A program made the position numbers and the translations under genes. The notes beneath the pieces were generated by a model. That model was not told where the DNA came from and did no database searches. It saw nothing but the letters and a program-made list of their open reading frames with translations. This document shows, in pieces, positions 1-13,700 of a DNA stretch of 64,000 nucleotides. Every line of letters begins with the position of its first letter. Within the stretch, counting starts at the first letter, position 1. The stretch comes from Heliocidaris erythrogramma (lineage: Eukaryota; Echinodermata; Echinoidea; Camarodonta; Echinometridae). The stretch is taken from NCBI GenBank assembly GCA_025617745.1, contig CM046867.1, forward strand, positions 27,458,705-27,522,704, read 5' to 3'.

Positions 1-279
1 TGGCGACTTGTTGCCTAAAAGTTGCACACATGGACAGACTAGTCGCCCACCTTTTTACAACTGCTTAAAGATCAGAAAAGTCTTCTGACAACCAGTTTGG
101 TCGGCAAAAGGTTTTCGACACAACATTGAAAACCTTTCATTGGTTGGCTGCCAATCGTTAACCAGTGAACACCCTCTAAAAGACTGCAATGTAGAAACGA
201 TGTAATCAGTAGCTCAAAGGGGAAGTAGTGCTACCATGGATGCTACTCTAAACCTTTCTATGATCACAGACAAAGAACT

Positions 280-409
280 GGGGAGCATTTGTTTTGTCAG
301 TGATTTATACTGACAAATTTTCTCTCAGCTAATCAGATGCAAGGATTTCAGTAGCTTATAACAGTTGTTGGTAAAAATCACTGACAAAACACTTGATGAA
401 ACACTCCCC
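280..409. mobile_element. short foldback MITE
   Basis: About 130 bp with inverted ends: GGGGAGCATTTGTTTTGTCA on the left and, in complement, GGGGAGTGTTTCATCAAGTG then TTTTGTCAGTGATTTT on the right, with a 10-bp gap difference. No coding content. Target duplication not clear. Confidence 0.55.
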
Positions 410-650
410 ATTGTGGGTGGTCGGCGATTATCTGCTGCTATAGTGTGACTTAGGCTCTACCAGTTCCCTTTGTATATCAACATATGTGGTAGGTTGGATA
501 ATAATAGACTAAGTATTGACGTATTCAAATGCTAGAGTTCTTTCACTTTGTATTCCATCTAGTATTGGCTCAACAGGATCAATTACAAGAAAGCTGACAT
601 ATAGGTCAATATAAAATATTATCATTTATCAAGTGATAATTAGGGCCAAG

Positions 651-1262
651 CTTAAAATCAGAATGATATGATTTTGAAGGGCGATCCAACCTTTGTAATA
701 ATTTGATTTGTGTGATAGCAGGAAAATTAGAGAAGCATATTGGTGAAAGTTTGAACAAATACGGATAAACAATAAGAAAGTTGAGATTTTTTTGAAAGTT
801 GTAATCAGACTAATCACTATACATATATGAATTTCAAATTGGCCAAATCGGTACGGCCTGTGATGTAGCAGCGGTCAACTTTCCCATTGTCTCTAACCGT
901 GACACAAAAGGACTAAAATGTCAATTTTTCAAAATGTATAACTTTGTATGATCTTTTCTTTTTTGGAGGACCTATAACAGTGTGCCATCTACATGTATTT
1001 TGAGTACTGCTCCGAGAAAATGCACTCAGGAGAAAATAATTTAATATTTTGGTGTACAACAAATGGGAGAGTTGACCGTGACACAATCGATTCACTAAAT
1101 TGCCAATTTGAGATTCATATAGATGTAGTGATCTCATTTTCAAACATTCATAACTTTATGGTTTGTCCGATTCCTTTCAAACTTTCACCGTCCTGTCTCT
1201 CTTATTGTTCTCCTTTCACACAAATCAGCTTTTTACAAAGGTTGGATTGTCCTTTAATACTT
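651..1262. repeat. two inverted copies of an old interspersed repeat
   Basis: The minus-strand reading of 651-770 resembles the plus-strand reading of 1174-1262, sharing CAAACTTTCACC, CACACAAATCA and TTACAAAGGTTGGAT. GGTCAACT/AGTTGACCGTGACAC phrases occur between them. Similarity is roughly 70 percent by eye, so the copies are old. No protein motif. Confidence 0.45.
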
Positions 1263-2664
1263 TCGTCATAAATGTAGTTAATAAATTGGTAAAGAATTTC
1301 ATCATGAATTGGATTATGCCAACTTGGAGAGCAAATTCAGAAGTCACCCAAGACATTCTGGTGTGGTAATGAGCAATGCCTGTATAAAAGATTACTATGT
1401 ACATAAGATTACTATGTACATTTTAAGATATATATTATTGTGAGCAGTAGAATTAATCATCAGTAAGTGAAGTGCAATAGATGATACATGTCTAAGGTTG
1501 TACATATTTTATCTCAACTTATTTCTGTAGTTGTAATAAAATACCATCTGTGAAATCACAATTTTGCTTCCCCCCCCCCTTTCTTTTCACAAAGCAAACA
1601 TATCTTGTTAACTTCACATCTACTTTATGTATACTTACACATGTGTACATCCTATAATGGGAGCAATTATTCATACAAAGCATGGACATGATGGAATTGT
1701 ACACATAAAGCCCACCGTACACTTTACGACCGGTCTGCAATCCGAGGTGCAGGTTAGAGCAGTGCTACGATTGTCTAGGATTTGAAACTGATTTGGCCCT
1801 CATTCCGGGGTCTAAGGTTGACAGTGCACCAAATTCATGTGTTTTGTATTCATATAGTTGTTCAGAACCTGAATCAGGTAGATTTTATTTGATAAAATGC
1901 CCATATTCAATGCTTATTGCGATTTATTGGGTCGCAGTCGATAGTATCGTGTGCGGTGGGCTTCAGACTCATCTATAATAGTGTAGTCCATCCATGTAGG
2001 TTTGTGATTATGTGTATACAGCAACTCACAGAAGTGAATACACAATTTGCAAACAGGTCAATAGCTCTTAAACTCTTTGGAAGTACATGTACATGTAATT
2101 GCAAATGAAACAAAAGCTTAGGGTATACAAATAAGTAGCTACTGCATGTATGTGATATTTACATTGACACAAATCTTCAATTGCCATGAAATATTCACAT
2201 ATATGAGCTACTGTAGGGCGATCCTGTGCAGTGTCCAGTACGACACATGACATTTATCCATATATTTAATCTACATGTATAAACAAAAATTCCCTTGATA
2301 AGACCATGACTATAACAATACTAGAAAGCACCATTTATCAAGTCGTATCAAGAGATTTTTCATTTTTGAATGAAATATCTGGACACTTTGCATAGAATCA
2401 CCCTGTAGAAGATTTAAGCCCGAAATATGTCCAACTATTTCTTATTCCCTTTCACCTTTCTTCTCTCTCTCTTCTTCGTCTTTCCCTTCCTCTTGGCTTT
2501 TATTTCCTCATTCTCTTCATCATCTCTCCCTGTCCAGGAAACCCTCTTCTTCTCTCCACTAGAAAATGGCCAAAATTTACACACTGGCACAACTTACATT
2601 ATATTCCTCATCAGAAATATGATACAGCTATCACATCTATATCTTTCATCCACTGCATATACCT

Positions 2665-2732
2665 CTCTCTCTCTTTCTCTCTCTCTCTCTCCCTCCCTCC
2701 CTCTCTCTCTCTCTCTCTCTCTGTCTCTGTCC
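2665..2732. repeat. CT microsatellite
   Basis: Nearly pure CTCTCT with CCCTCCCTCC interruptions. The serine/leucine reading frame around it is an artefact of the repeat. Confidence 0.9.
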
Positions 2733-3003
2733 TTTCATCTGCACTTTAATTTCCTTTTATCTTACAGTTTACATTCCTCTTGATCATACTCTCCAATCTA
2801 TCACATCTTAAACTTTCAACTGACAGTCCGTATTACAAAGTTTAAATAGTTTCTTATTCAAGAAAATATATTTAATATTCTGTGCTGTCTTTCTTGAGAG
2901 TATTGAATGCCTCCTTTGCTTGTTACATGGAATTCTCATGAACATCCTGAGCAGATACATTAAACATAAATGCACGAAGCACGTACATGTATTTATCTTC
3001 TTA

Positions 3004-4130
3004 TTAAAGGGAAGTTTGAGTTCTGGAAAAGGTAAATAAGTAGTTTGTGAGCTTTCTCATTCTTTTTATGTTAGTTTGGAAGACTATCACAGTAGAAATG
3101 TCCACTGAAAAGGATTGCTCTTCAAATGCCCTAACGTTCAAAATATGACAATAAACGGCGAAAATTTTCGGGTTGAACATTTGTGTGTAGTCCCATATAC
3201 ACATTTCTGTGTGCAGTGCATGTGACTCTCAGCAGGATTGAGTCAATTTTGTATCATTTTGGTGATTCCAAGACCTGACAGCATACACCAATTTTTATGT
3301 GTTATATAGTATACAAATAATGAATGTTTATGAGTGCAATGGACAGAATATTTCATGAGGTGAAAGATGAAATGATCCATTCAACGAGGCGGAGCCGAGT
3401 TGAATGGATCATTTCATCTTTCACCGAATGAAATATTCTGTCCATTGCACGAATGAAAAAACATTCATTATTTGTTTTATATGACACCTAAAAATAGCTA
3501 TCCTTCTCATTTGACATTTTATGAATAAAGAAACAAGAGTGAAGGAATTACGGTACATTTTGTTTGCAACACTGGTCCTTTTCAGGTCAAGATGTTCACA
3601 GTCAAACAAGATCAATTCAAATAGAAATCCAATCCAATCCAAAATTGTTGTCAGTTAACTTGCAAAAACAGTCAGTTATTTCAAACACAATACAATCCAA
3701 AATTGTTCATAAATCCTTGGCATAACATTAACAGATAAACTACGGCATGGTCATTTTATTTTTCGTTTACCGGCCAACCATGCATGTCAGAGGTTAGATG
3801 CTAAGCGCGCAGCCGCGGCGGTCCATCAATGTACTTGATAGTCGCATGCGCGCTGCAAAGGCAAGTCGTTTGCGCGTATGTAGACGTGTTGGTGGTCGCG
3901 AGTGCAATATGGACAATTTCGTATGGATCCAAAATTGCACGGTGAATGGATCAAATTTGCACGATTGATGACGTCATTGTTCAATGGGACAAATGATCAA
4001 CATCAAACAACCAATCAAATGGCAAGGATCTAATGAGGTGTCATATAAAATCAATTGACCATTCCCAATTGCTTTGAGACAGTTTCTTTCACAATTCACT
4101 CTCATGACCAGAACTCAACTTTATCTTTAA
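3004..4130. mobile_element. TTAA-ended MITE, copy 1
   Basis: Inverted ends TTAAAGGGAAGTTTGAGTTC and its near complement GAACTCAACTTTATCTTTAA. Shared interior phrases with the copy at 32544-33607 include AAGGATTGCTCTT, CAAATGCCC and GTGTAGTCCCATATA. TTAA at both ends fits piggyBac-type insertion. It is lengthened by a nested foldback (3299-4050). Confidence 0.65.
3299..4050. mobile_element. nested foldback element inside the TTAA MITE
   Basis: 15-bp inverted ends TTTTATATGACACCT (3475-3489) and AGGTGTCATATAAAA (4036-4050) bound one unit. Its left part is mirrored at 3299-3384, giving an almost perfect hairpin across GCGGAGCC (arms about 85 bp, containing ATGGATCATTTCATCTTTCA). A GC-rich stretch with GCATGCGCGCTGC lies in the interior. 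Confidence 0.6.
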
Positions 4131-4242
4131 CTCCTTGCTTAACTCTGTGATGTTGGTGACAAATCCTTCTCAGGGACTCAAGGTGTTGAACACTGTTTGG
4201 ACTAAGAAGGTCTACATTTTCCTTCCAGCAACAGAAGTTACC

Positions 4243-4248
4243 TTTATT
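4243..4248 (-). terminator. candidate NDUFC2 polyadenylation signal
   Basis: Minus-strand AATAAA lies about 530 nt past the NDUFC2 stop codon, just before the TTAA-ended MITE begins at 4130. It is the first exact AATAAA I noticed downstream of the stop. Weak evidence, because AT-rich sequence gives such hexamers by chance. Confidence 0.3.
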
Positions 4249-4775
4249 GTCAAATATATATCCACTGATTTTTATTACTGTTCTCAAGTCATCAATGAAA
4301 CAAAACGTGTGAAGTCAAAATGTCACTCTTGAACATTAATTCTTGACAAGTTCCTAAACATGGTGGCACAGAGTGGTTGAAATACACTGTATATTCAAAT
4401 CCAAATAAATCAGGACATAAGGAGAAAAATATGAGGGGAAATGAATAACATTGCCTGAATGATTACATTGGAGAAGGAAGCCAAAATTGGATTGTTTCAT
4501 GTTGACTGTTTGTCTAGGAATTGGATAAATTTGTGTGAGCTTGGGATTGTCACAGAAAAAATCATAGTTTTGATAATTTTACACTATAAGATATCCAAGA
4601 TGCAAGGAGGGACAACGGGTTGTTCATTTCATGTCCATGCTGACAGACACTACAGGAAGGCTGACTTTCTCATTCGTCACAGAACACTAGATGCCAGATC
4701 TGGCATTTATCAACAGTTATTTACAGAACAACAATGTCCACACAATGTATATAGATCTCTCTGGGATGAAGTGAT

Positions 4776-7700
4776 TCAACGAGCTGGCAGCCATCTTTGG
4801 GTGATCTCTCCTAACTTCTTGGGTGTCTCTGCAAGAGGACAAATCAAAGATCAATAAGAGGACAAATTAGTTTTTATTGCTTATAATTCACAAATCATCA
4901 ATGACTGCATTATAAAAATGCTGACTATACATGTAACTGAAAGTCAAGAGCGAAAAAGAAACAAGAAGGCTGACATACAGATAATTGAATCACATTTACA
5001 AAACCACTTTTTTTAAATGATTGTGAAAAATAATAAATTTGAGTAAAACTGAAACAATTTTGTCTACACATTCTGAACATTCCAACCTTTTATGGGTCAC
5101 ATAAAATATGGAATAAGGAACATTGCCAGTTTGAAAACTATAAAAGCTACAAAACCACCCTGTATTGTGTGATAAGAAGGTACGATTACATAACACCAAG
5201 ATAATTATGTCAAGTTTCATATCGTGATTTTTATGTGTATTTGTACTTTAGAAAAACTGGCTGTGGATCGTAATGTAAGAAAAATTCCCCAAGATTTCTA
5301 TTCTACACACTATATGATAATCAATCTACTTCAAACTATCTGTTTAAATGCACAAGATATCTACTTTAAAAAAAAAAAAATCTTTAATGTAAGTAGCACC
5401 TGTAGGTAAAATGATATCAAAATTCATAGTTTTTCTTACCCTTTGTGAAGTCTTCTGGATGTCTGTCGACATATTCTTGGATGTAAAACTCCTTCTCTGC
5501 CAGGGCCCTATTTTCATATCGACCAATGAAGTAACCAATGACTCCACCAATAAGGGAAGCAGCTATGTGTCTATGTCCACCTGAACAAAGAGAGAATAAG
5601 GCAATAATGTAAGTCCGACTGACGAAAACCTATTTCTCAAAAATACATACATGTATAAGGAAAGAGTACCAGGCCCATATTGTTAATTTTTTTGCAAAGC
5701 CATGCTACCAAGTAGGCCTACCAACATCAAACAAATTTCTGAGCCCTTTTTATCTACAATTTACAGTTTTAAAAAAGAAATAATTGTTTTATGAGCACTA
5801 CAGTTTTCTGTTGTATCAGAAATAAGAAAAGTTAAGTTTCCGGAGGGGCAATGTTCCTTAGAAAGTGATTTCCATTTCCTTTATTGTTGCAAAAGAGGCA
5901 TTGCTCTGGGGAAAAGGATATAAGCAGTACTAACTAAGTGTTTTGCCAATACCAGTACCGGGTACAGGCTATTTCCTGTAGCAGAATGTCTTCTAGGCTA
6001 GTTTTGACGCTGATGTCTAAGCATCTTTTGCTAACCATAAAAGTTGCACAAATAATTCATGACTCTGCATATCTTATCTTATCTTATCTTATTATCTTAC
6101 TGAATATAGAGGCGTAGTGTCTGCGTTCAGTATCTTCCCTAGGTATTATAATGTGAGTAAGGCCAAAAAAGGTAAGATTTGTGTAGTCCCATATATACAA
6201 GTTACAAATGCCAGGTGAAAAAAACCTGATCACACCTGCCAATTTTTCTTTTTCTTTTTTAGTCATTCAATTTTTACAACTATCTTAGTTGATCCTGGAA
6301 GGTAACCCCTTTAGCAAACTCCAAGGGTGGTTTGCATGGGTCACAGTATGTGAGAATGGTGATATTTAGATCATCTATTTTTTTGTTGATACATGTATCT
6401 GCCTCCACACAAAGTATATGGATCCCATGTACGGCTCCGTAGGCCAGTACCAGATATTGAGATTGATAAGCAAGGAGCTCGTACAGCTATCTGAATCCCC
6501 AAATTTGTGGCACAGTAAGAGTTGAAGAGTCCCTGAATCAGGTAACCTTGCAAATTTAAGAAAATCTAATCTTGCTTAGAGCAATTTTGTTGTCTGTTTT
6601 TGACTGCTGCAACAGTGAATGTTGGACACAGTCCCACATAGGCAAGGGCCTACGAGTGGCAAAACTCCACTTATTTATACATGTACAAGCTTATCTGAAG
6701 ATAAGCTTGTATAACAGTCGTCATGGGTGAATAGACTTCAATAGCTTTTGTGTGTATCAGAGGGCCTTTTTCAAATTTCAGTCTAGTTCATCATACATGA
6801 GAGGAAAATCATTATTTAAAATTCCACTTTCAACTCTGAAACCCAAATTTTGTTGGCACAGTAAGAGTTGAAGAGTCCCTGAGCCAGGACCTGAATCAGG
6901 TAATCTAGCAAATTTAAGAAAATTAAATCTTCCATAGTTGCAGTTACAGCAATTTTGTTGTCTGTTTTTTACTGCTGCAAGTCAAAGCAAGTAAAGTTCA
7001 AGTATCGTAGAGGGACCAGTATTCGGCCTGGCACCAGTAGCCGGCCGTTTCTGGCAATCGAGAGCCAGTGCTCGTCGTATAAACAATCACAAGCGAAAAT
7101 GATCATCGAACAAATACACACTAGTCTACATACTTTTGTATTGTCAGCGATCCCGTCATTTTAGAACATATCCTTTCTAAATGTTGGTCCTCAGCCTTAT
7201 ATCGCCATTATAACGAAAAGCTTAACGAGAAGTTAAAACCAAAACTCATACTGAAAATGTTTATTAAAAGGAAAATATGGACGGATATCTTTCTTTTTGC
7301 ATTACTTTTTAGTCTATGGATATGGGAATAAAAATAAGAAATATCACTTAATTTTTTCTATTTTCTATCGAAATGTTCATTAAAAATAAAATTGTATTTT
7401 TCTCTTCTAATTAATCATACATGATTTTTATGATTTAATATGACCATGAAAAGTTTATAAATTTATATATCTTTTGATTAGAATGATTTAGTGCAAGAAG
7501 GTTATTTTGTGATTTATTATGAACTATTGAACTATTTAACTATCGCCAACAGTATTGACAAAAACAAAATAATATTAAAGGGGGAAAAAGTCACTTCGGG
7601 ATAATGGAAAAGTTTGATCAACCACAACCATCTCAATTAAGTGCAGACTTTATATTTTGTATTTATTGAAAGAAATATAGGACATTATTATGCTACGAGA

Positions 7701-10700
7701 ATATCTTGTGATTATTATTATATGCCTATTTGAAATGTCATCTTTTCAGTGAGCACTGTCCATAAATGCAAACAGGTGAAAAACACATTTCTTCATTATT
7801 GTAGATATTTATATATATATATATATATATATGTTTGTTATAATTATAGGAATATTATCTTTCTGAAAACTATTGTCAAGCCGGCCATCAAGCGCTGCTT
7901 ATGTGACATTCCTTCTTTATGATTCATTTACGATAACTAGACAACTACTTTACTTGTCGATAATGAATTAATATTTAAACAGTTTGTAAAATATGTTTAA
8001 TTTAAAGGAAAAAAATCATAAAAAGAAATAAATAAATCAAATCAAATCAACTGATTTCAAAACAGTTATTCATGTTTTCCTTAGTTTGAGAATTATAACC
8101 CATTTCTCTTGTTTTGAGATATTTTATTTCTAAAGAAAGAGTGACTGTAAATAAGTTCATATAATTTTTGCAAGTAAATGATGTTAATCTAATTTTGAGG
8201 TTTTCTTTGCTCCCATTTATTTATTGTTGATGTTACAGAAACTTATATAGAATAAAGGCTCCAGTTAACAATAAGCATGAAAAGACACTGAATGTGGCCA
8301 AATGCACCGTTATGAAAATGAGGCAGAAGGGCATTGACTCTTGAGAAGAACTTTGAAGAAGAGGAAGAAGATGACAAGTGTTGAAATAGATGAGAACTGT
8401 AACTATACTTTTATTCAGACAAAAATGTTAAAATAGATGGGAATTGTAACTATACTTTTATTCAGACAAAAATGTTGATCACCGTCATTCTACTTTTTAA
8501 ATTTTTTTTAATGGAACTTGTATCGCATTTGAGATTCGCCATGTCCCATTAAAATTGTGTTTTTCTTGTCATGTTTTTAAAATTATAATTTCAAGCAATT
8601 TTAATGATTTACATGGAGGTGCATGTGTCAAAATACTTTGCATTGAAATACTAAAATCGTACGTTAATATTATTGTTCGAGCAGAGGCCACGACGTGTAT
8701 ACAACAAATTTCAGCTAAGTGTATCTATCCTTTTATATAAATGTTTGTGTATGAAATGAAATACACGTATAACCAAAAGTCATGGAATAAATTATTTTAC
8801 TGACTTTAATGAATCACTTGGTTTGATATGAGCAAAGAAAGAATATTATGCCGACAGGGAGCAAAGTTTGAATAATTCAGCTGAGAGTGGGGAAACCAAC
8901 ATTGAGAATAATCTAGCTATAGCTAGAAAACATAACACTGAATAAATACTGTTGGTGGTATAGATAAGCATAGATTTAAGCATAAATATAAATCAATGCA
9001 TAAAAAAAATAACAAGCGGCATGTATAATTTTTTTTTTTAATTAAGCAGTGATATCAGGAAAATTCAAGCAATACAAATGTGAACAATTTATTATAAACA
9101 AATATATGGGATGGAAAACTATTGATTTGACAAATGTTATACTGTATATAATAAAGTGAGTTTCTCACGATTTCCGTAAGATATTTGTTGTTTCGAAACT
9201 GAGGGTAGTTAAGGTACTTAACTAAACTACCCCACTTTTGGGAGCAATCTAAGAACAATATGAACACATTCTTTTAATGTTTAAAGATATTTGTTACCCC
9301 CCCCCCCCTCCCCCCCCCCTTCATGAACCTGCACCTGGCCAACCTTCATGGTGGTTTTCAATAATCAATGGCCTACTAGATAATCTTGATCACTTATCAT
9401 GCAATCATACTTCCAATAAATTAGGTGAGAATGAGTTATAAAGAATACAGTGCAGTTTCCTGTAAAGAGGGGGTCCTTTATTTAGCCCTACCTCCCCACC
9501 ACCAACATGATATTTGAAGCTAAGGTTTAGTCGCATCTTTATCCCCCTGCTCTCATCTTAGGAAATTGATAAAGTGACCAATTTATGAAATTTATCTAGG
9601 CCATTCTTATTAATAATAAGCATAATGTCGCTGTATTAAGTTATAGGAACACCAAGGAAGGGTCTTTTTGAAGGGTGAGGGTATGGGATAGGGGTGGGTC
9701 TTATCGGACCAAATTTACATCAATCTGGAAAATTTTCTCTTGATTACTGACAACAAACACCTCCTCCGATATATCATTTGCCGGCCTGACTCATAACTAT
9801 TTAGATTATCATTATGAGGTTTGCCGACACCGATTCTAAGTGGGGAGGGTTCACACCGCTAGCGTCGCCCCTGGACAAATCTCTTTCGGAATCAACTTTA
9901 GAAAAAATTAAAACAACTTCAATTAAAACTAGAAATATCACTGAAGATGATGATTAATACCCCCGCCCCGTGACAACAGCCTTTCTTGAATTTTGGTCGA
10001 AAACTGAGGAAGTAGTTCGATCCGCAAGATTTTTCCCTGATTTACTGCCATAGACATGCCGTTTCCATGGCAATGCAGCTTCCAGCACATCCCGAAATTA
10101 TGTCTTGCACATCTTCCCACCAAGACCAATGTGTGTACCAAATTTCTTGACTTTTGGTCGAAAACTGAGGAAGTAGTTCGATCCGCAAGATTTTTCCCTG
10201 ATTTACTGCCATAGATATGCCGTTTACATGGCAACGCAGCTTCCGACACATCCCAAAAATATTTCTTGCACATCTTCCCACCAAGACCAATGTGTGTACC
10301 AAATTTCTTGACTTTCGGTCAATAACTGAGGAAGTAGTTCGATCCGCAAGATTTTTCCCTGATTTACTGCCATAGATATGCCGTTTCCATGGCAACGCAG
10401 CTTCCGACACATCCAAAAAATATGTCTTGCACATCTTCCCACCAAGACCAATGTGTGTACCAAATTTCATGACTTTCGGTCAAAAACTGAGGAAATAGTT
10501 CGATCCGCAAAGTGTTTCCTTGATTTTCTGTCATAAATATGCTGTTACAATGGGTGATTTTAAGTATGGTGTTAAAGGCTGGTGTTAGTGTTAACAGTCA
10601 AAAGTTAGCACTTACTTCAACTCTCACTTACTATTAATTTTAGTAGTCCAAAGGCATGAAGTTAGCGCTAAGTTTTGACTGGTAACACTAACACCAGATT

Positions 10701-13700
10701 TTAACACCATACTTAAAATCACCCAATGGCAACGCAGATTCCGACTCATCCGAAAAATATGTCTTGCACATCTTCCCACCAAGACCAATGTGTGTACCAA
10801 ATTTCATGAGCTTTGGTCGAAAAACTGAGAAATCCGCAAGATTTGCAACGGACCGACCCAACCGTCGACTGATTCCTATATACCCCTTCAAACTTCGTTT
10901 GGCGGGGGTATAAATATCAAAATTGACAGCAAGAAGGGGAGAAAAGGAAATGGAATAATTTATATGATATATCGCAAATCTAAATTGTCTTGAAAATAAT
11001 TATTACTTTCATCAAAAAAGAAGAGGCAGAATAATGATAATACATGAGTCTGAAAATTATCTGATAAAACCTTGATAAAAATAGACTGACGCTAAAACAG
11101 ACCCGTTCTGTTTTTAGCATTATAATTTTAGCAAATGGGGCAACATGACAACGGACGTCGCTAAGGGAGGAAGGCGGACATTTCAGCATTTCCATTGGCA
11201 AAATCAGCGATTTTTGATAGCCTGTCGGCAAACCGCAAAATAACCCCCCCCCCCTGTCTTTAAAACATAAAATATTTGTCTATCAGCAAATTTGAGAGTC
11301 TGATTTTTAGTTATCATACTTGTCAGAAAATTTGGAAATCTGCATGATGATGATGAAGAAATAAGAGAAAAATGAAATGAAGGAAACCTTAAAGAAACAA
11401 AGACGAAGAATTAAAAGAAGGAAAAAGGAAGACAGTTCCGACATCTCATAATGGAGCGGGGGGGGGGGGGCGTCTTTGCCACATCCTCTCTGGATCATGC
11501 CCAAATTGTTTTCAACACAAAGAAAATATTAAATATTCAAGAAATATTCAAGAAAGCTAAATAAATATTAAAAGCTGAACTTGAAGTTGGTATTCATATA
11601 TTTCAGTGAAATTATAAAACAATCATGAATTAATCAATCAACTATAAAGCAATAGGTTACACTATTGAATTCTTTGTTGAATTCATCCACATTTCATTAA
11701 AAAATAAAGGAAATTATAAAAGATAGACTAAACAATTATAAAGCATGCTAAGTTCACAATAATTTAGCTCCAGGTTCTAGATTTCATAAATGGGGAGGGA
11801 GCTCCGATTCCTATTCTGACAAGACCCCCCCTCCCCCCCCCCAAGAAAAAGAGAAAAAAAGCAAAATCCGAAACAAAAACAAACAAAAAAATAATTAGAA
11901 ACAAAAATAATCAGTCATAAAAAGCCAAGGGGGCGGGGCAATTAATTTCTAGTTACAAAAGAAAAAAAGTCAGATAAAGATTCGATTTTCTTGACAATAT
12001 TCAGACAAAAAGAGATAAGAGGGAAATCATTAGATTTCAGGGTTGAAAGAAAAGACTGACCCCCTTTTTTATCCAGTCATAATGAACCTCGTATGAACAT
12101 TAAAATATGAACATCAAAATATATATCGAAGCAATACATTTTCAACAAAAAGTTTTGAAAGTGGGAAACATTTATTGCACATTAAAAGAAAACAAAATAA
12201 AATGAAAAAACGCAAAGATTAAAAAAATAAAAACTTTGTCAAAAGTCAAACCCCGCTCGCACCCAATAATATGTTCAGTGTGTAAATCACATAGCGCGCA
12301 GTGGTAACTGGTACCAGGTTAGACCGAAAATTCTGTCTCTCGTTCGTTAGCTCTTCACTTACAGACAGAAACGGCTGTATCACTCTGCTGTGCAAACCGA
12401 ATACACATTGACTTACACACTATAACAGTTTGAATACGGCTGGAAGATTTTCAAACGGAGAAAACCTTGGACCCTGAATTACCTGAAAAAGGAGCAAAAA
12501 GGAATAAAACAGTCAAATTGGTAAGTTGAACATGTTCGTTTAAGTATAGAGCCTAGGCCTAATCTATTTAATTTACACAAATATTTTTAAAAATCGTAAT
12601 ATTCACATTTTAACAACGACATGCCTACTGTTCCTCGGCGGTCAGTGAGTTTGCACAGGCGAGTGTATGGAGCGTTTCTGTCTCTAAGTGAAGAGCCGAC
12701 CCTATCCAAATAAGAGGCTAACGAACGAGAGACAGAATTTTCGGTCTAGTACCATGTAGGCCGGAAACCGGTCCTGATGTAGCTTTGCTAGTCGCACCCA
12801 CGGACGCTAGATGGCGCTATCGCGCAAGTACACAGATAGTCAATGCGTGATTCGGCCCGCTATGCATGCACACACTTCCGATACCGCCTGTGTTAAGCGA
12901 ATGACAAGCGAATGAATCTGAGATTTTTTCTTTCTGTGATTGGTCCCCCTATGTTTATCAATGACGTATTCTGCATGCCTGTGTGTTCATCGACCCAGGA
13001 TAAACCCAGGATTTTTTCCCTGAAGGAGCTAAGAAGTGGCGGTATGTATGCAATTTTAGGCATTTTTATTGCTACTTACCTTGTTCTTGTATAGTTTGAG
13101 TGGTTGATTTAGTGAAATGTGTCAGAATCTTTGTATTTTATGGCAGTTGAGTTCGTTATCTATCGATGCGTCATTGAATAACCGTGCCGCAGTGAATCGC
13201 CTATGCCTGTGAGAGGCATAGAAATGGGCTTGTCATGCAGTCAGCCCTTCGATTTTGGGTTTTGACTATCGATAGTACATGCCTAACATAGCAACAAAGA
13301 ATATGTCAACGTATTTTTCAGCACATGATATGGACTATTTAGCCCTCATTTTTCACTATTTATGAGATTTTCAGGTAAGTTTTGAGCCATCTATGTGATA
13401 ATTGGAATATTAAGCATTATTTTAATTTAAGGTATGATTTGTGACTGTGAGTGCTGTTTTTATTTTTTTGTGGCAGTGGCTAGCTTTGCGCAATCGCTGC
13501 GTAAGCGTCGGACCACATTCGTGGAAATAAAACACAGCATACGATTATGAAGGCGGAGAATTTCGGCTTCAATTCAATAGTAAAATGAGACAGAAAGGTG
13601 AAGTAATTATATAGCTTGGAACTTTTCGCTAAAACTTAATTAAAACTTTTTAATAAAAAAGTAAAACTGCTTAAGTGGCCGAGAACTGGTCCTTAGGTAT

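Larger units (their letters stand above)
1..4242. other. region downstream of NDUFC2: repeats, no gene seen
   Basis: Holds the foldback MITE (280-409), old inverted repeat pair (651-1262), CT microsatellite (2665-2732) and nested TTAA MITE (3004-4130). The parts between (410-650, 1263-2664, 2733-3003) are AT-rich without recognisable protein, RNA or repeat signals. Confidence 0.6.

Noticed and set aside
4459..4857. 132-codon plus-strand frame
   Set aside because: It overlaps NDUFC2 exon 3 on the opposite strand and has no recognisable domain.
5344..5410. Alternative NDUFC2 last exon starting at CTACAG|GTGCTAC (minus strand)
   Set aside because: It keeps frame but yields a Phe run unlike the family; the acceptor at 4829 gives ETPKKLGEITQRWLPAR, matching the usual C-terminus.
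6371..6553. 60-codon minus-strand frame with Cys-rich end (WDPYTLCGGRYMYQ)
   Set aside because: Considered as NDUFC2 exon 1, but it has no membrane helix or RRP motif, and the true exon 1 was found at 16734-16869.
9938..10470. Repetitive frames of 79-142 codons (KSGKNLADRTTSS)
   Set aside because: The unit is 161 bp, so the frame shifts every copy; they arise from tandem repetition.
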